The notes under the pieces: generated by a model
The model's input: the letters and a program-made list of their open reading frames with translations, nothing else
Databases searched by the model: none
Told to the model about the DNA's origin: nothing
Assembly: GCF_018446385.1 (NCBI RefSeq)
Contig: NC_056002.1
Location: 28,258,636 to 28,322,635, forward strand
Origin: Zingiber officinale
Lineage: Eukaryota; Streptophyta; Magnoliopsida; Zingiberales; Zingiberaceae
Direction of reading: 5' to 3'
DNA length: 64,000 bases
Shown here: positions 23,743 through 34,513 of the stretch, piece after piece
How positions within the stretch are numbered: the stretch's first letter is position 1
How the letters are laid out: each line of letters opens with the position of its first letter
Made by a program: the position numbers and the translations under genes

Positions 23743-24443
23743 CTTTCTTCTCCTTATCTTTGAATCTAACTGATTTTTCTTACTCTTTTACAGCCCAAAT
23801 CATACTGAGGGCACGTCTGGACAGCAAGTGTAGGCTTGTGTATGCGAAAATTAACGCCGCGGGCATGGCTGAGCTGGAGAGTTGCAGCCTAGAGCCTATC
23901 ACCCGCTCCAACGATCCACTCGGTAATATTAGAGAAAACACAGCTGCGCCCAGTGAAGGAGGCCATACGACGACAAGCGATACCACTACTAATACAGTCG
24001 ACCTTCCTCCCGGATGGCCATTTATGGCTCCAAACACTGTGCCGTCTGAATCTGCTACAACTATATCGGATGAGCCTTTAGTCCATCACAAGAGGCATCG
24101 TAGGGAAGGTTTATCCTGCTCAGTGACCTCCACTCGTGCTGGCTCTTGCCCTCCCTTCAAACGGGGTGAGGCTCTATCGCTCACCTTTCCCGAGCAAGGA
24201 GTCACCATGCTCCATACGTCTGTGTCATCTGATCGGACACCTCACTATTCGAGCTACCGTCGAGGCGTATTTGTGCACCGCCCATCGCGTACATGCCACC
24301 TCACTCCTCGCCGACCACACAAATTCCACCATATGATCCTCTCCTTTACCAAGGTCCACCGACCTAGCAACCTCCGATCCTTCAGGTCCGAGCGGCCGAA
24401 GGCATATAAAGGTCATCCTTCACTTACCCATGGATGAGTGGCG
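23743..24443 (+). pseudogene. Antisense ORF of Tat-type gypsy element, first part
   Basis: After a TTTTACAG acceptor (ends 23793) the frame encodes QIILRARLDSKCRL and then a proline/serine/threonine-rich region up to a stop at 24437. Tat-lineage elements carry an ORF on the strand opposite to pol, downstream of it. The pol remains here (31044-31932) are on the minus strand and this ORF is on the plus strand, as expected. It is interrupted by LTR E at 24444. The product is of unknown function. Confidence 0.55.
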
Positions 24444-25373
24444 TGTAAGTACCTCGTGGTAGTTTTGATGTGACCAACCAAGTCAGGTTAGGCCTTGTTA
24501 TATTTTGATTTCCTATGTCTAAGTGTGCAAAAACTTAGGAGCACAGGAAGTCGAGCGAAAGACACAGCTAGCGAGAAGGATGACATAAGAGAGAGTCGAT
24601 GGGTTCGGTGCGTCTGAGGAAAGCGATGTTGCGGAAGATTATGCTGGCGAATGAGAAGGAGGCACGCGACATTTCTAAGGGACAAGAACCTAGAGCAGAA
24701 GACTACTCAAAGGCTGGAAAATGGGTTCGAGTGAGCTATATTCAGGATGACCGAAATCACCGGAGCGAGAGGAGCCAGACCGGAAGAATCGGAGCCAAGC
24801 GATCAGAACCAGAGAGGAAGACCTGGATCAAATAGTCAATTGGGTGTTAACTTTTGGGTCCGGGCACCCAGACCTAGTCTGAGCGTTCGGATCACCTGGT
24901 TGCCTCACCCGGGGGGCTGTGTCGACCTAGTCCGGGCGCTCAGAATTGAAAGTTTATTGAAACGTGCATTGTCATGATCCGATGCGATGCAGATAAAATT
25001 CTATCCATGTCCAAGTGCCTGGAACCCTTCCAGGCTCCCCGATAAGGGCTATAAATACATCCCTGATCCCAGAAGCTAAACAACAACACTTGTAATTGAT
25101 TCTAATTAAGTTTAGCTTTGTAGTTGTGATGTTTGACTGCTGTAAGAGGATTCTTCGCCTGAAGGAGAAATTAGTGAGCTTTCAAACGTCTTGGATTAGC
25201 AATCCTTTGATTGCAAACCAAGTAACTTTTGGTGCCTCTATCTTTTATTTAATTTGCATATTATTTCTTCTTGTACAAGTGATTGTGTTAATCAAGTTGT
25301 AAGTTTTGATAAAGGTGTTTTTATTTTTGTAGGGTAATTCACCCCCCTCTTGTCAGCAGCCAGAGGACCAACA
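24444..25373 (+). repeat. Probable solo LTR E
   Basis: It is homologous to the LTRs of element C (…AACCAAGTCAGGTTAGGCCTT; GAGCACAGGAAGTCGAGCG) and ends CCAACA. It starts at TGTAAGTACC, which aligns to TGTTGGAAACTC. Flanks TGGCG and CAGCG share only GCG, so the duplication is uncertain. No internal region follows. A TATA-like GGCTATAAATACA lies near 25048. Its variable zone has CCGGGCACCC/GTCCGGGCGC words instead of the GGCGCCTTC palindromes of C. Confidence 0.68.
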
Positions 25374-26316
25374 CAGCGCCATCCGGATGACACCGAGCCC
25401 CTCTCCCCCGATCACCAGATAAGGATACAAGGACCGCTGGCATAGGTCTAGGCCGATGCTAAGGCCCGTGTGGTGACCATCTCCCCTGGGGAGCTCGCGA
25501 ACGACCATACCCGAAAGGCCACTGGGGTAAGTATACTGTCCTCATTTTGTACTTGTTTATCTACCGATCGACCATGACTAACCCACTCTATTGTAGTTTT
25601 GGGTCGAAAGTCTGGCCATATGCCAGAAGCTGACCTTCCTAGAATATAAAGTCCAACAACTGCGAGCCCCGAGTAGCCAATCAAAGGCTTCCCAAGTGCG
25701 TCTGGGGCAGTTGACTAGCGAGGTCACCCAGTTGAAGGCCGATCTGGAGAGGAGTTCCAAACGACTGCAGGCAGAGAGGAACAAGAGTGCTGAGCAGACA
25801 TTATAGTTGGAACGACTCAATAAGTAGGTCGGCTCCTTTGAGGCGAAGATTAATTCCGCCAACGGAAGGAAGCTCGGAACCATTGAGGACTTGGATATTA
25901 AGAACAAAGTAGCTCGGTTCTTGGCTCAAAGTCTGAAGGAAGCTGAGGCGGTCCTGAGTGCCGAGCGAGAGAGCTGATCGGCTGAGCAAGCCGCGATGGG
26001 GGTCCAGGTCGCCACTAAGGATGTCGAGCTGGCCTCTCTAAGGACCGAGTTGGAGGCATCCTGATCAGCCTTCCAAATTTATCAAGATGCAAAGTCTGGT
26101 TGGTTTGAAGTCTTCAAGCGTGATTATCTCCATTCAGACCCCATCAACGACCGACTCATTGATCAGGAGCTCCGACTGTTCAATTTAGGCATAGATGGGA
26201 CCCTCAACCCGTTAAAAGATGGCGGCTATCTCCCTACCACAGTGACTAACAAGATCATCAATCAGGAGAAGCTGACCGAGTCGCTACTAGACGACATGCT
26301 GGATTATCTCAAGTGA
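25374..26316 (+). pseudogene. Antisense ORF of Tat-type element, coiled-coil part
   Basis: An exon ending near 25526 (ARVVTISPGELANDHTRKATG) is followed by a 70-base intron with GTAAGT donor and TTGTAG acceptor (25527-25596). The next exon begins FWVESLAICQKLTFLEYKV. It encodes long heptad-rich segments (LGQLTSEVTQLKADLERSS) and ends DDMLDYLK with TGA at 26314-26316. A few in-frame stops break it. It resembles the putative gypsy-type transposon proteins encoded antisense in Tat elements; a structural or coiled-coil role is inferred. Confidence 0.68.
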
Positions 26317-27208
26317 CCTCCCCTCTCTGCTTTGCAGGCCTCCTTTTGTATTCCTTCTAGATGTTATGTGTAAAATTTTATAAGTATTAATGAATAAACG
26401 TCCGTCCGACCCTTCTTCTTTCTATAAGATTTTATAAGTGTTAATGAATGCATCGTCGTTTGGCTCAAGTGGGGTTGTGTACCACATAGCGTTTATGAAA
26501 ATTTTCTAAGTATAGTTCCCCGTTATCTCGATCGTTGATGTAACTGGTCACTGAGATGTCCAAGTGATCACTTCAGCATGACCAAATGACCATATTTTAG
26601 CAAAAAATTACTGCTTCTAGCTGCAGCTTGACTTCTAGTCAGCTTTATTCTTGGCATGTATAACCGTTGATCGATTTTATTTATCGTAGGCTTGGGTTTT
26701 ATAGCTGCTAATTGGCAGTTGATGTCATAGCCTTAGGTTTATAGCCGCCGCTCAGTTGTTAATGGTGTAGACAGGGGTTTATAGTCGTCGCTTGACTATT
26801 GAAGGCATAGACAGGGGTTTATAGTCATTGCTCGACTGTTGCAGGCGTAAATAGGGGTTTATAGCCGCTGTCCGACTGTTGAAGGTGCAGATAGGGGTTT
26901 ATAGTTATTGCTCAACTGTTAGTGTAGACAAAGGTTTATAGTTATCGCTCGACTATTGACGTAGACGAGGATTTATAGTCATCACTTGACTATTGACGTA
27001 GATAAAGGTTTATAATCTCCGCTCGACTGTTGACGTTGACAAGAGTTTATAGTCGTCGCTCGACTTTTAACGTGGCCAATCGGCACAAGAGTCTGGGAAA
27101 CTTGTGAATTTATTCATTGTTCACCTGCATTTACACGATATATGCTTATACAATCTTATCCAAATTTAACTATGCACCTCTCACCCAACCCTATAAGGCC
27201 GAATATGG
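26317..27208 (-). other. 3' noncoding region of Tat element
   Basis: It follows the antisense ORF and contains the tandem repeat at 26690-27070. No gene was recognised. Element C interrupts it at 27209. Confidence 0.55.
26690..27070. repeat. Tandem repeat, TTTATAGTCGTCGCTCGACT type
   Basis: Eight to nine degenerate units of about 35-45 bp contain TTTATAG, a GTCG…CGAC mini-palindrome (GTCGTCGCTCGAC) and GTAGACA. Tandem repeats near the 3' end are common in Tat/Ogre elements. Confidence 0.82.
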
Positions 27209-28078
27209 TGTTGGAGCCCCAAGGTTATTTTTGGTGTAATCAACCAAGTTAGGTTAGGTCTTGTTATGTTCTAATCCCTGTATCTAAGTGTGTAGAAGCT
27301 TGAGAGCATAGGAAGTCAAGCAGAAGACGCGACTAGTGAGAAGGACGGCACGGGATAGAGCCGACGGGCTCGGTGAGGGACGAGATCCTGCGAAAGAGTA
27401 TACCAGTGGACGAGTAGGATGTGCACAACGTTCAAGGGATGAGAAGCCGGAGCGGAAGCTTGCTAGAGGAAAAGGCCGAAATTGGGTTCGGGTGAGCCTT
27501 ATTTTGGTTGGCCGAAATCACCTAGACGATCGGAGTAGCGGAAGAGCTAGAGTGGAGTTATGGAGTTGCTAGAGGCGCCTTCAACAGGAGTTGAAGGCAC
27601 CTCCACGACCTTCAGGCAGAAGGCGCCTTCAATGGCTGAAGGCGCCTTTGATTAGGCAATTTGGCCATTACGGAAAAGGATAAAGCTTTATTCTTTGCCT
27701 TGCTGAAGGCGGCTTCTAGCCCTATGAAAGGCGCCTTCGGCCTGAGGATAAGTTTTTCCAGGGGCTATAAAAAGATCCCTGGACCTAGGAAAGATAGAAC
27801 AACTTTTGTATTTATTTCCTAGCAATAGTCTGAGCTATTAATGAGTGTAAGAGGCTTCTCTGCCTTCACCGAAGGAGACTTTTTAAGATCTTTCATTTGG
27901 CTTGGATTAACAACCACCTATGTTGTAACCAAGTAAATTCTGGTGCCTCTTTCTTTAGTTTCTTATTGTTTAATTTTATTTTCTATTGCTGCTAACCTGA
28001 GTTGAAAGATCGAGAAGGTGTTTAGTTTTTCTGTTTCAGGCAACTTAACTCTCTCCAGCCGGCCTACCCGGTCCAACA
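27209..28078 (+). repeat. 5' LTR of element C
   Basis: It runs TGTTGGAGCCCC … GGTCCAACA. A TATA-like GGCTATAAAAAGATCC lies near 27769-27784, so the palindromes at 27570-27745 are in U3 just upstream of the likely promoter. Confidence 0.9.
27570..27745. repeat. GGCGCCTTC / GAAGGCGCC hairpin array (LTR of C)
   Basis: It contains GGCGCCTTCAAC-AGGA-GTTGAAGGC and further GAAGGCGCCTTC units, each self-complementary. About five arms lie in 175 bp, directly upstream of the TATA-like box. Confidence 0.85.
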
Positions 28079-28093
28079 AGTAGTATCAGAGCC
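28079..28093 (+). promoter_or_regulatory. Primer-binding site of element C
   Basis: AGTAGTATCAGAGCC follows the LTR. It differs by one base from TGGTATCAGAGC. Confidence 0.8.
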
Positions 28094-28137
28094 TAACAGC
28101 TTCAGGAGGACTAATCGCCAAACGAAGCACACGAGAT

Positions 28138-29133
28138 CATCGGTTTAAGCATCCACCACCAAAGTTCGAGCGGGACTTCGCTAACTGGAAAAAGAAGATG
28201 GAGGTATTTCTCAAGACTGATTTCGATTTATTTTTAATAATGGAGTTTGGTTTTGTAGCATCCGAAGGTAAAGATAAATACCACTGGACCAAAAAGGAGC
28301 AAGCTGATTTTGTGGCAAACGATAAAGCAGAGTTCCATCTGCTAAGTGTTCCACCGCCACAAGAAGTCAATCGGATCGGAGTGTACGAGTCTACAAAGGA
28401 CCTCTGGGAGAAGTTCCTGGAACTACACGAAGAAACCTCGGAGGAGAAATTCGCAAGACTGTATCTACTCAGAAACCATATCAACAACATCAAATTGGAA
28501 CAAGGCGAAACAATTGCACACCTTCATTCAAGGATCAAACTCACGAATCTTGGAAAAAAGGTAAGTAACCGAGATTCGCTAAGGTACGCGCTTAACGCAT
28601 TCCTTAGAAGTACTGAATATGCATCATTAGTAGATACTTATTACATATCTAAGGATTTAGATTCAACTACGTTAGAAGAATTATTTTCTACCTTTGAAGT
28701 CCACAAAACAAGATGTCCAGATCCGAAGGAGCTGAAGCACAATATTGGCCTTAAGGCAAAAATGGACGAACAAGACTCAAAATCCTCTCTTGACGACAAC
28801 AAAACGGTAATGATGGTAAGATAGTTTGCGAAGTTATTTAAAACTAGAAAATCTAACCATTTGTAGGGTAGAAAGAAAAGGACAATCAGATGTTACCAAT
28901 GCAATGAAGAAGGACATGTAAAAGACAACTACCCTAAATTGAAGAAAAAAGACAAAAGCAAAGATAAGAAGCCCATCCAAATGAACAAACACAAGACCCT
29001 AAAGGTGACGTGGGATGAAACGTCATTCGAATCAGAGGTCAAAGTCTTTTCCGGACTTGCGTTGATGGCAAGTCATCAAGAAGACGAACACAAAGAAAGC
29101 TCGTTCGAAATGAGCATTGAGAGCATCGATTAA
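28138..29133 (+). pseudogene. Gag of element C with two in-frame stops
   Basis: One frame runs from about 28138 (FKHPPPKFERDFANWKKKME) to TAA at 29131-29133. The copia gag domain covers roughly 28198-28740. TAG at 28822 and 28864 interrupt it; the first follows VMMVR, where glutamine is usual. The zinc knuckle CYQCNEEGHVKDNY (28891-28932) has tyrosine in place of its last cysteine. No clear start ATG is seen before 28198. Gag would package the element's RNA; the enzymes must come from elsewhere. Confidence 0.85.
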
Positions 29134-30149
29134 GGGGGAGCTACATCATAAGAAAGTAGCAGTTCAGGGGGAGCTACGGATAACGAGATCGACAAGGTAA
29201 GTTATGTACGATCTCTTCCACCCGATAAGTTGTTTAAATATGTTAAATTATTAACTAAAGACTGTTGTAAACTTGAAAAAAGAAAATAAAGAGTTGAAAT
29301 TAATTCTAGCCAAATCTTGTCCATTAGAAGAATTTGACAAAATAAAATTGGAAATGATATTTGTAAAAAGAAATAAAGAACTTGAAAAATCATGCATGCT
29401 CATCTAATACAAGTAGTAGAAAATTTAATGGTCTAAATTGGTATTTTTATTACCATAAAGGACAAGTTAGAATTTTTTTTCAGAAATATATACCAAAGAA
29501 ATTTCTAATTAACCCAGTTGGAATGATCTTATATTGGGTTTCAAAGACTTGTCTAAATTAAAAGTTTAATTAGACTTAGGGTTTTCAGAGAGTACATTAA
29601 ATATTTGATTTCATTATGAGACTTTGTCTAGAAGTGGTTGATGATCTAACAGCCAAGAAGGCCTAGTACCTCACCATAGCCTGGAAGCCAATTAACGAAA
29701 TAAAATATTTAATTGACTAACTGATAAAGTATTGAATAACAATTAGATAATGCTTTACATAGTTGTCAACATTTTTCAAATTTTTTCCTTAGAATTTTTT
29801 TTTGAAATTCTTTTTACAAATTTTTCTAAGTGATATCATTTTTTTTTTAAAAAAGTTTTTTTTACAATTTTCAAAACACTTGATAAGCTTGTTTAAAATT
29901 ATTGGAAAATCAGTATTTTTTTAAAAAAAACTCTCTTATTTAAATTACCCTTAGATTTTTTTTACCCCATTTTTTTATGTGATCAAAGGGGGAGAAGGAA
30001 AGATTAAGTCTAGGGGGAGACAGTTCAATTCAAATTTTAAAAAATTCTTAAATTTTAAAAATCTTTTTACACTTTATTGCATACTTGTAATTTTATTGCT
30101 TCAAACCTTATATTTGTTTACCCTAACCTAACTTGGATTGCTCACATCA
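29134..30149 (+). other. AT-rich 3' noncoding region of element C
   Basis: No polymerase is present. Around 29620-29700 a block (GACTTTGTCTAGAAGTGG … AGCCTGGAAGCCAATTAA) resembles one in the LTR of copia 1 (1338-1420, 8590-8670). Long T and A runs fill 29770-29960. Confidence 0.7.
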
Positions 30150-30164
30150 AAAAAAGGGGGAGAT
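30150..30164 (+). promoter_or_regulatory. Polypurine tract of element C
   Basis: AAAAAAAGGGGGAGAT directly precedes the 3' LTR. Confidence 0.9.
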
Positions 30165-31043
30165 TGTTGGAAACTCAAGGTTGTTTTTGGTATGATCAAC
30201 CAAGTTAGGTTAAGTCATGTTATGTTCTGATCCCTGTGTTTAAGTGTGCAGGAGCTTAGGAGCACAGGAAGTCGAGCGGAAGACACGGCTAACGAGAAGG
30301 ACGACATGGGAGAGAGCCGACGGGCTCGGTGCATCCGAGGGACGAGATGCTACGGAAGAGTACACTAGTGGATGAGAAGAATGTGCCCGACGTTCGAGGG
30401 ACGAGAAGCAAGAGCGGAAGCCTGCTCAAGGAAAAGGTCGAAATTGGGTTCGGGTGAGCCTTATTTCGGTAGGTCGAAATCACCCAGGCGATCGGAGTAG
30501 CAGAAGAGATAGAGTGGAGCTATGGAGCTGCTAGAGGCGCCTTCAACAGGAGTTGAAGGCGTCTCCGCGACCTTCAGGCAGAAGGTGCTTCAACCAGCCA
30601 TGGAAGGTGCCTTCAACTAGATAATTTGGCTGTTGCGAAAAAGGATAAAGTTTTATCCTTTGCCTCACTGGAGGCACCTTCCAGCCCTATGGAAGGCGCC
30701 TTCAGCCTGAGGATAAGTTTTTCCAGGGGCTATAAAAAGACCCCTGGACATAGGAAAGATAGAACAACTTTTGTATTCATTTCCTAGCAGTAGTCTGAGC
30801 TATTAACGAGTGTAAGAGGCTTCTCCGCCTTCATCGAAGGAGACTTTTCAAGAGCTTTCGTTTGGCTTGGATTAACAATCACCTAGGTTATAACCAAGTA
30901 AATTCTGGTGCCTCTTTCTTTAGTTTCTTATTGTTTAATTTTATTTGCTATTGCTACTAACCTGAGTTGAAAGATCGAGAAGGTGTTTAGTTGTTCTATT
31001 TTAGGCAACTCAACCCTCTCCAGCAGGCCTACCCGGTCCAACA
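30165..31043 (+). repeat. 3' LTR of element C
   Basis: It pairs with 27209-28078 and begins TGTTGGAAACTC. The palindrome array is repeated at 30535-30710 with several changed arms, and GGCTATAAAAAGACCC lies near 30729. Confidence 0.9.
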
Positions 31044-31932
31044 AATGGATTGCGCTCCAAGTTCACTCTAGCCTTCTCCCATCTTCATCTTGCAAATAGT
31101 AGGCTCCCGAGCAAAGCTTCTGAATGACTATGTTGGGTCATCCCCATGGGACTTCTAGCTTGGTGATGTCGCCGACCGACTTCATTTTTTTCCATACCAA
31201 GTCGTCGACCTGGAATGACCGTGGGATTACCCTCCAGTTGTAGCTCTGCTTCATGCGCTGCCTGCACGCCACGAGCCGAACAATGACCTTATCCCGTGCT
31301 GGGATGGATCTAAACCTCCTCCTTTTCCTCATAGATCAGCGCAGAAGGTTCTTTCATTATGGTGTTCACTTCCAAGCGCGGGATCTTCCGCACAACCCTT
31401 GCTTCAGATTTGACCATCTCGATGTAGCACTACCAAGCGACTAACTGATTGCCTTTAACTTCACCCACCTCGTTGTCTACCAGAAACTTCATCTTCTGGC
31501 AGAAGGTAGACACCACCGCTTGAAACTCATTCAGGGCCGATTGACCTAATATATGTGGCATTATATGCAGACGACGCATCCACCACAATGAAATTTGTGG
31601 TCTTGGTTCTCTTAAGAGGTTCCTCTCCATGCGATATGACCAACCGAGCTTGGGCGATTAGCAATACCTCATTGCTTGTGAACCTGTAGAGCGGCGTCGT
31701 CATGGGCTGCATATCACTCCGGTCGATTTGCAGATGGTCGAACGCCTTCTTAAATATTATATTAACCGAGCTATTTGTATCAACAAAAGTTTGGCGAATA
31801 GTATAGTTAGGTATTACTGCCCGGATGATCAAGGCATCGTCGTGAGGGATCTCCACTCTCTCTAAGTCTTTGGGGCCAAAGCTGATCTCGGGTCCCTCGA
31901 CTTTCATCTTGCCTCATCCAACATCATGTATC
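31044..31932 (-). pseudogene. Tat-type gypsy pol remnant: protease joined to integrase end
   Basis: Minus-strand frame 31907-31527 is a Tat-type aspartic protease (PHDDALIIRAVIPNY; the catalytic triad reads DTNSS instead of the usual DTGSS) continuing in a shifted frame as LNEFQAVVSTF. Near 31330-31060 the sequence changes to the C-terminal integrase end (MKQSYNWRVIPRSFQVDDLV; SGAYYLQDEDGRRLE). Reverse transcriptase, RNase H and most of integrase are missing, so an internal deletion joined the two. It continues rightward beyond element F at 47863. Confidence 0.82.
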
Positions 31933-32404
31933 TGTTGGGACACTTCGGAGCTAGAGGGGTGGGGGGGGGGGGTGAATAGCTCGTTACGCTTGTTCGCTTG
32001 CTTCATAGATGATGATGTGCAACAGAATAAACTTGAAGCCAAGCTCTCTAATGCTAATAAGTTGACCTCAAGAAGAAGTGACTAATCCAAAGATCCACAC
32101 ACACGAGCACTCTCCACTAAGAAAGAAACTCCTTCTTTGATACAACCAGAGGTGAAACCTCGTACAAGACTTTCACAACAAGATACAACACATGCAAGAA
32201 GAAAATACACAAGAATACAAATAAAACCTTCTTCTTGCTTGATCTTGTTGATGCACATTGCCTCTTGAACCCTGGAAGTGCAGCAACACTTGTCCCTAAG
32301 AGCTTCCAAGAACTGGCGTGAAGAGATGTGAGATGAATCATAACCTACTTGGACATCCAAACACCAAGTGTCTGGCCACCCTATATCCATTTGGATTTTC
32401 ACGT

Positions 32405-32725
32405 GCCTGGCTTCACTCACGAGGACTTCCTTACTGCCTAGCTTCATTTACTAGGAATTTCACCTGGCTTCACTCACCAGGATTTCCGTCTGCCTAGCTT
32501 CACTCACTAGGGCTTTCACCTGGCTTCACTCACCAGGATTTTCCATCTGTCTAGCTTCACTCACTAGGTCTTTCACCTGACTTCACTCACCAGGATTTCT
32601 CATCTGCCTATCTTCACTCACTAGGTCTTTCACCTGGCTTCACTCACCAGAATTTTCCTTCTACCTAGCTTCACTCACTAGGACTTTCACTTTCTGCCTA
32701 GCTTCACTCACCAGGACTTTCCTAC
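32405..32725. repeat. Array of covarying hairpins in LTR of F (left)
   Basis: About eleven units of the form stem-CTTCACTCA-stem occur, in which CCTAG…CTAGG alternates with CCTGG…CCAGG. The pairs differ at the same stem position on both sides, so pairing is kept. Unit spacing is about 25-30 bp with TTTCAC and ATTTTCC linkers. Confidence 0.88.
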
Positions 32726-32989
32726 CAAGTGTCTAGTCAAATACTGGTTCACTTGGATTTTCATCTTCTACCAACCTTCCCATTGGACTCACTACAAGAA
32801 ATTTTGGATTTAACCACACCTAATAGACAACAGTTTTTCAAGAAATTGTTGTCTTTTTTCCATTTAACAACAGTTTTATTGAAAACTATTGTTGTTCATC
32901 ATAATATTTTTTAAATAACAACAGTTTTTCAAAAAACTGTTGTCTAATGTGTGTTAAAGACAACAGTTTTAAAAAACTATTGTCTTTTA

Positions 32990-34513
32990 GTGTTGCTTAT
33001 GTGATAATATACAATATTTTTATTAAACTGTTGTCTATTGAATGTTGTTGAATCCTAAAAACACAACATTTTTTTTAACTTCATGAAAAAAACCTAAAAC
33101 CCACTTCTCTGTGACTCTTCAATGAACAAAAACCTATCTCTGACTCCTCCTTCGTGACTCCTCCTCGAAAGACGCTCCTCGTCGCTCTCGTTGCTTTGCC
33201 TTTAAAGTGTTAGCGCATCGACTTTTCGGCACTTCCTTGGGAGGTAGAATTTTTTAAAAATTTTTAGAAATTTTTTAGAATATAAACGGAGTCGGTATGA
33301 CACATTTAATAGGGTAAATCGATTAAACTTAGAGAAAGCCTATTTCGATTACCAATAAAGTGAGAGTTTATTTATTTAATAACCTACATATATAAATCTA
33401 AACAATCTCATTTTTTTCCCCATTCCTCCTCTTCTCCTGCCGATCTCACCGTCACCGCGATCTCCTCTTCATTGCTGACCTTCGACGCAGCCGGCGCTGC
33501 CCTCACATTCCCGAAGACACAGCCATCGCCAGCCGTCGAGGGTGCTGCCGGTTACTTCCAATCACCGCCGCCCTTTCCTCTCTCCCCGTGCCCTAGTTTC
33601 CTATTGCAGTCGCACCACCGCCCTTTCCCCTCTCCCGTGCCCTAGTTTCCCCTCTCCCGATCTTGCCGACGTCGAGCTCCTCTGTGAGATATCGGAAAAT
33701 TAATTAAATAGGATTATTTAATTAATAGTCTTATATAATTTTTTCAGAATTTTTAGAAATTTTCTGAGAATTTTTCGGAGCTCATGCGATGTGTTTTGAG
33801 GGGACAAAATTATGTGTACGGATAAGACCTGTTTGGGATACTCGTTTAAATGAGGAAATGTTTAATTATTTATATTCCTTTTCTTATCATTTCTCGGCGT
33901 TGCCGATGCCGATCCGAGTTTCTCACCTCTCTCGAACCTTTTCCTTTCTTCCCTTCTTCCTCTGTTCTTTCTCGCGGACAACACTAAGGTGACGGGCAAC
34001 AAAGTTCTGCCTCCGATGATCGTCGACGTCGACTGGTAGCATGTTGCCGGAGCTTGCTAGAGATCGAAGCCCGGATCATCCTGATCTCTTCTTCTTCTCA
34101 ACTCTTTCCACCCGAGCCCTAGGTTTTTCCGTCGCCGAGTCCTCCCTCTCCTCTCTCACGCGACGCCGACACTGCCGAGCTCTCCCTTCCTTCGCAAAGC
34201 CGTCATCACCTTGGCTTGAGGACAGATCGACAATGCCGTTGATCGAGGGAGTGCGTAGGTTCCCTATGCTCCGATTTCCCCTGGATCGGCGCCGGCGTCT
34301 GAGGTATAGCCGTGCCCTAATTTTTGTTCTGGTGCCGTGGGATTAAGCTAGAGCCATCCGATCACCGGCGTGAGGTTGCCTTAGGGCTTCGAAGGTAAGC
34401 AACCAACCCTAATATCTGAAGAGAATCACCATTGAATTTCATTTTAATACTCTTTTTATATTTTGGATGATAATTTGCTTCATTTTGATTCATATTCTGT
34501 GATTTTTGCACAG
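32990..34513. other. Left interior of CACTA 1
   Basis: A GC-rich stretch with coding-like composition (33420-33680, 33880-34340) has no recognisable product. It may be the promoter and first exon of a captured gene; nothing firmer can be said. Confidence 0.45.

Larger units (their letters stand above)
27209..31043 (+). mobile_element. Gag-only LTR retrotransposon C
   Basis: LTRs of 870 and 879 bp (27209-28078, 30165-31043) bracket a primer-binding site, one gag gene and a polypurine tract. The flanks TATGG and AATGG are a 5-bp target duplication with one mismatch. No protease, integrase or reverse transcriptase is present in 2.1 kb of interior, so it is non-autonomous. Confidence 0.92.

Noticed and set aside
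23405..23773. 122-codon plus-strand frame
   Set aside because: Lies in the LTR of element A, spans its end into other sequence and shows no family features.
32405..32725. CRISPR-like array in LTR of F
   Set aside because: Units of 25-30 bp have near-identical spacers and lie in an LTR; tandem hairpin repeat, eukaryotic context.
33789..34346. Independent gene in CACTA 1
   Set aside because: Coding-like composition but frames are short and unlike any family I know; kept as unassigned interior.
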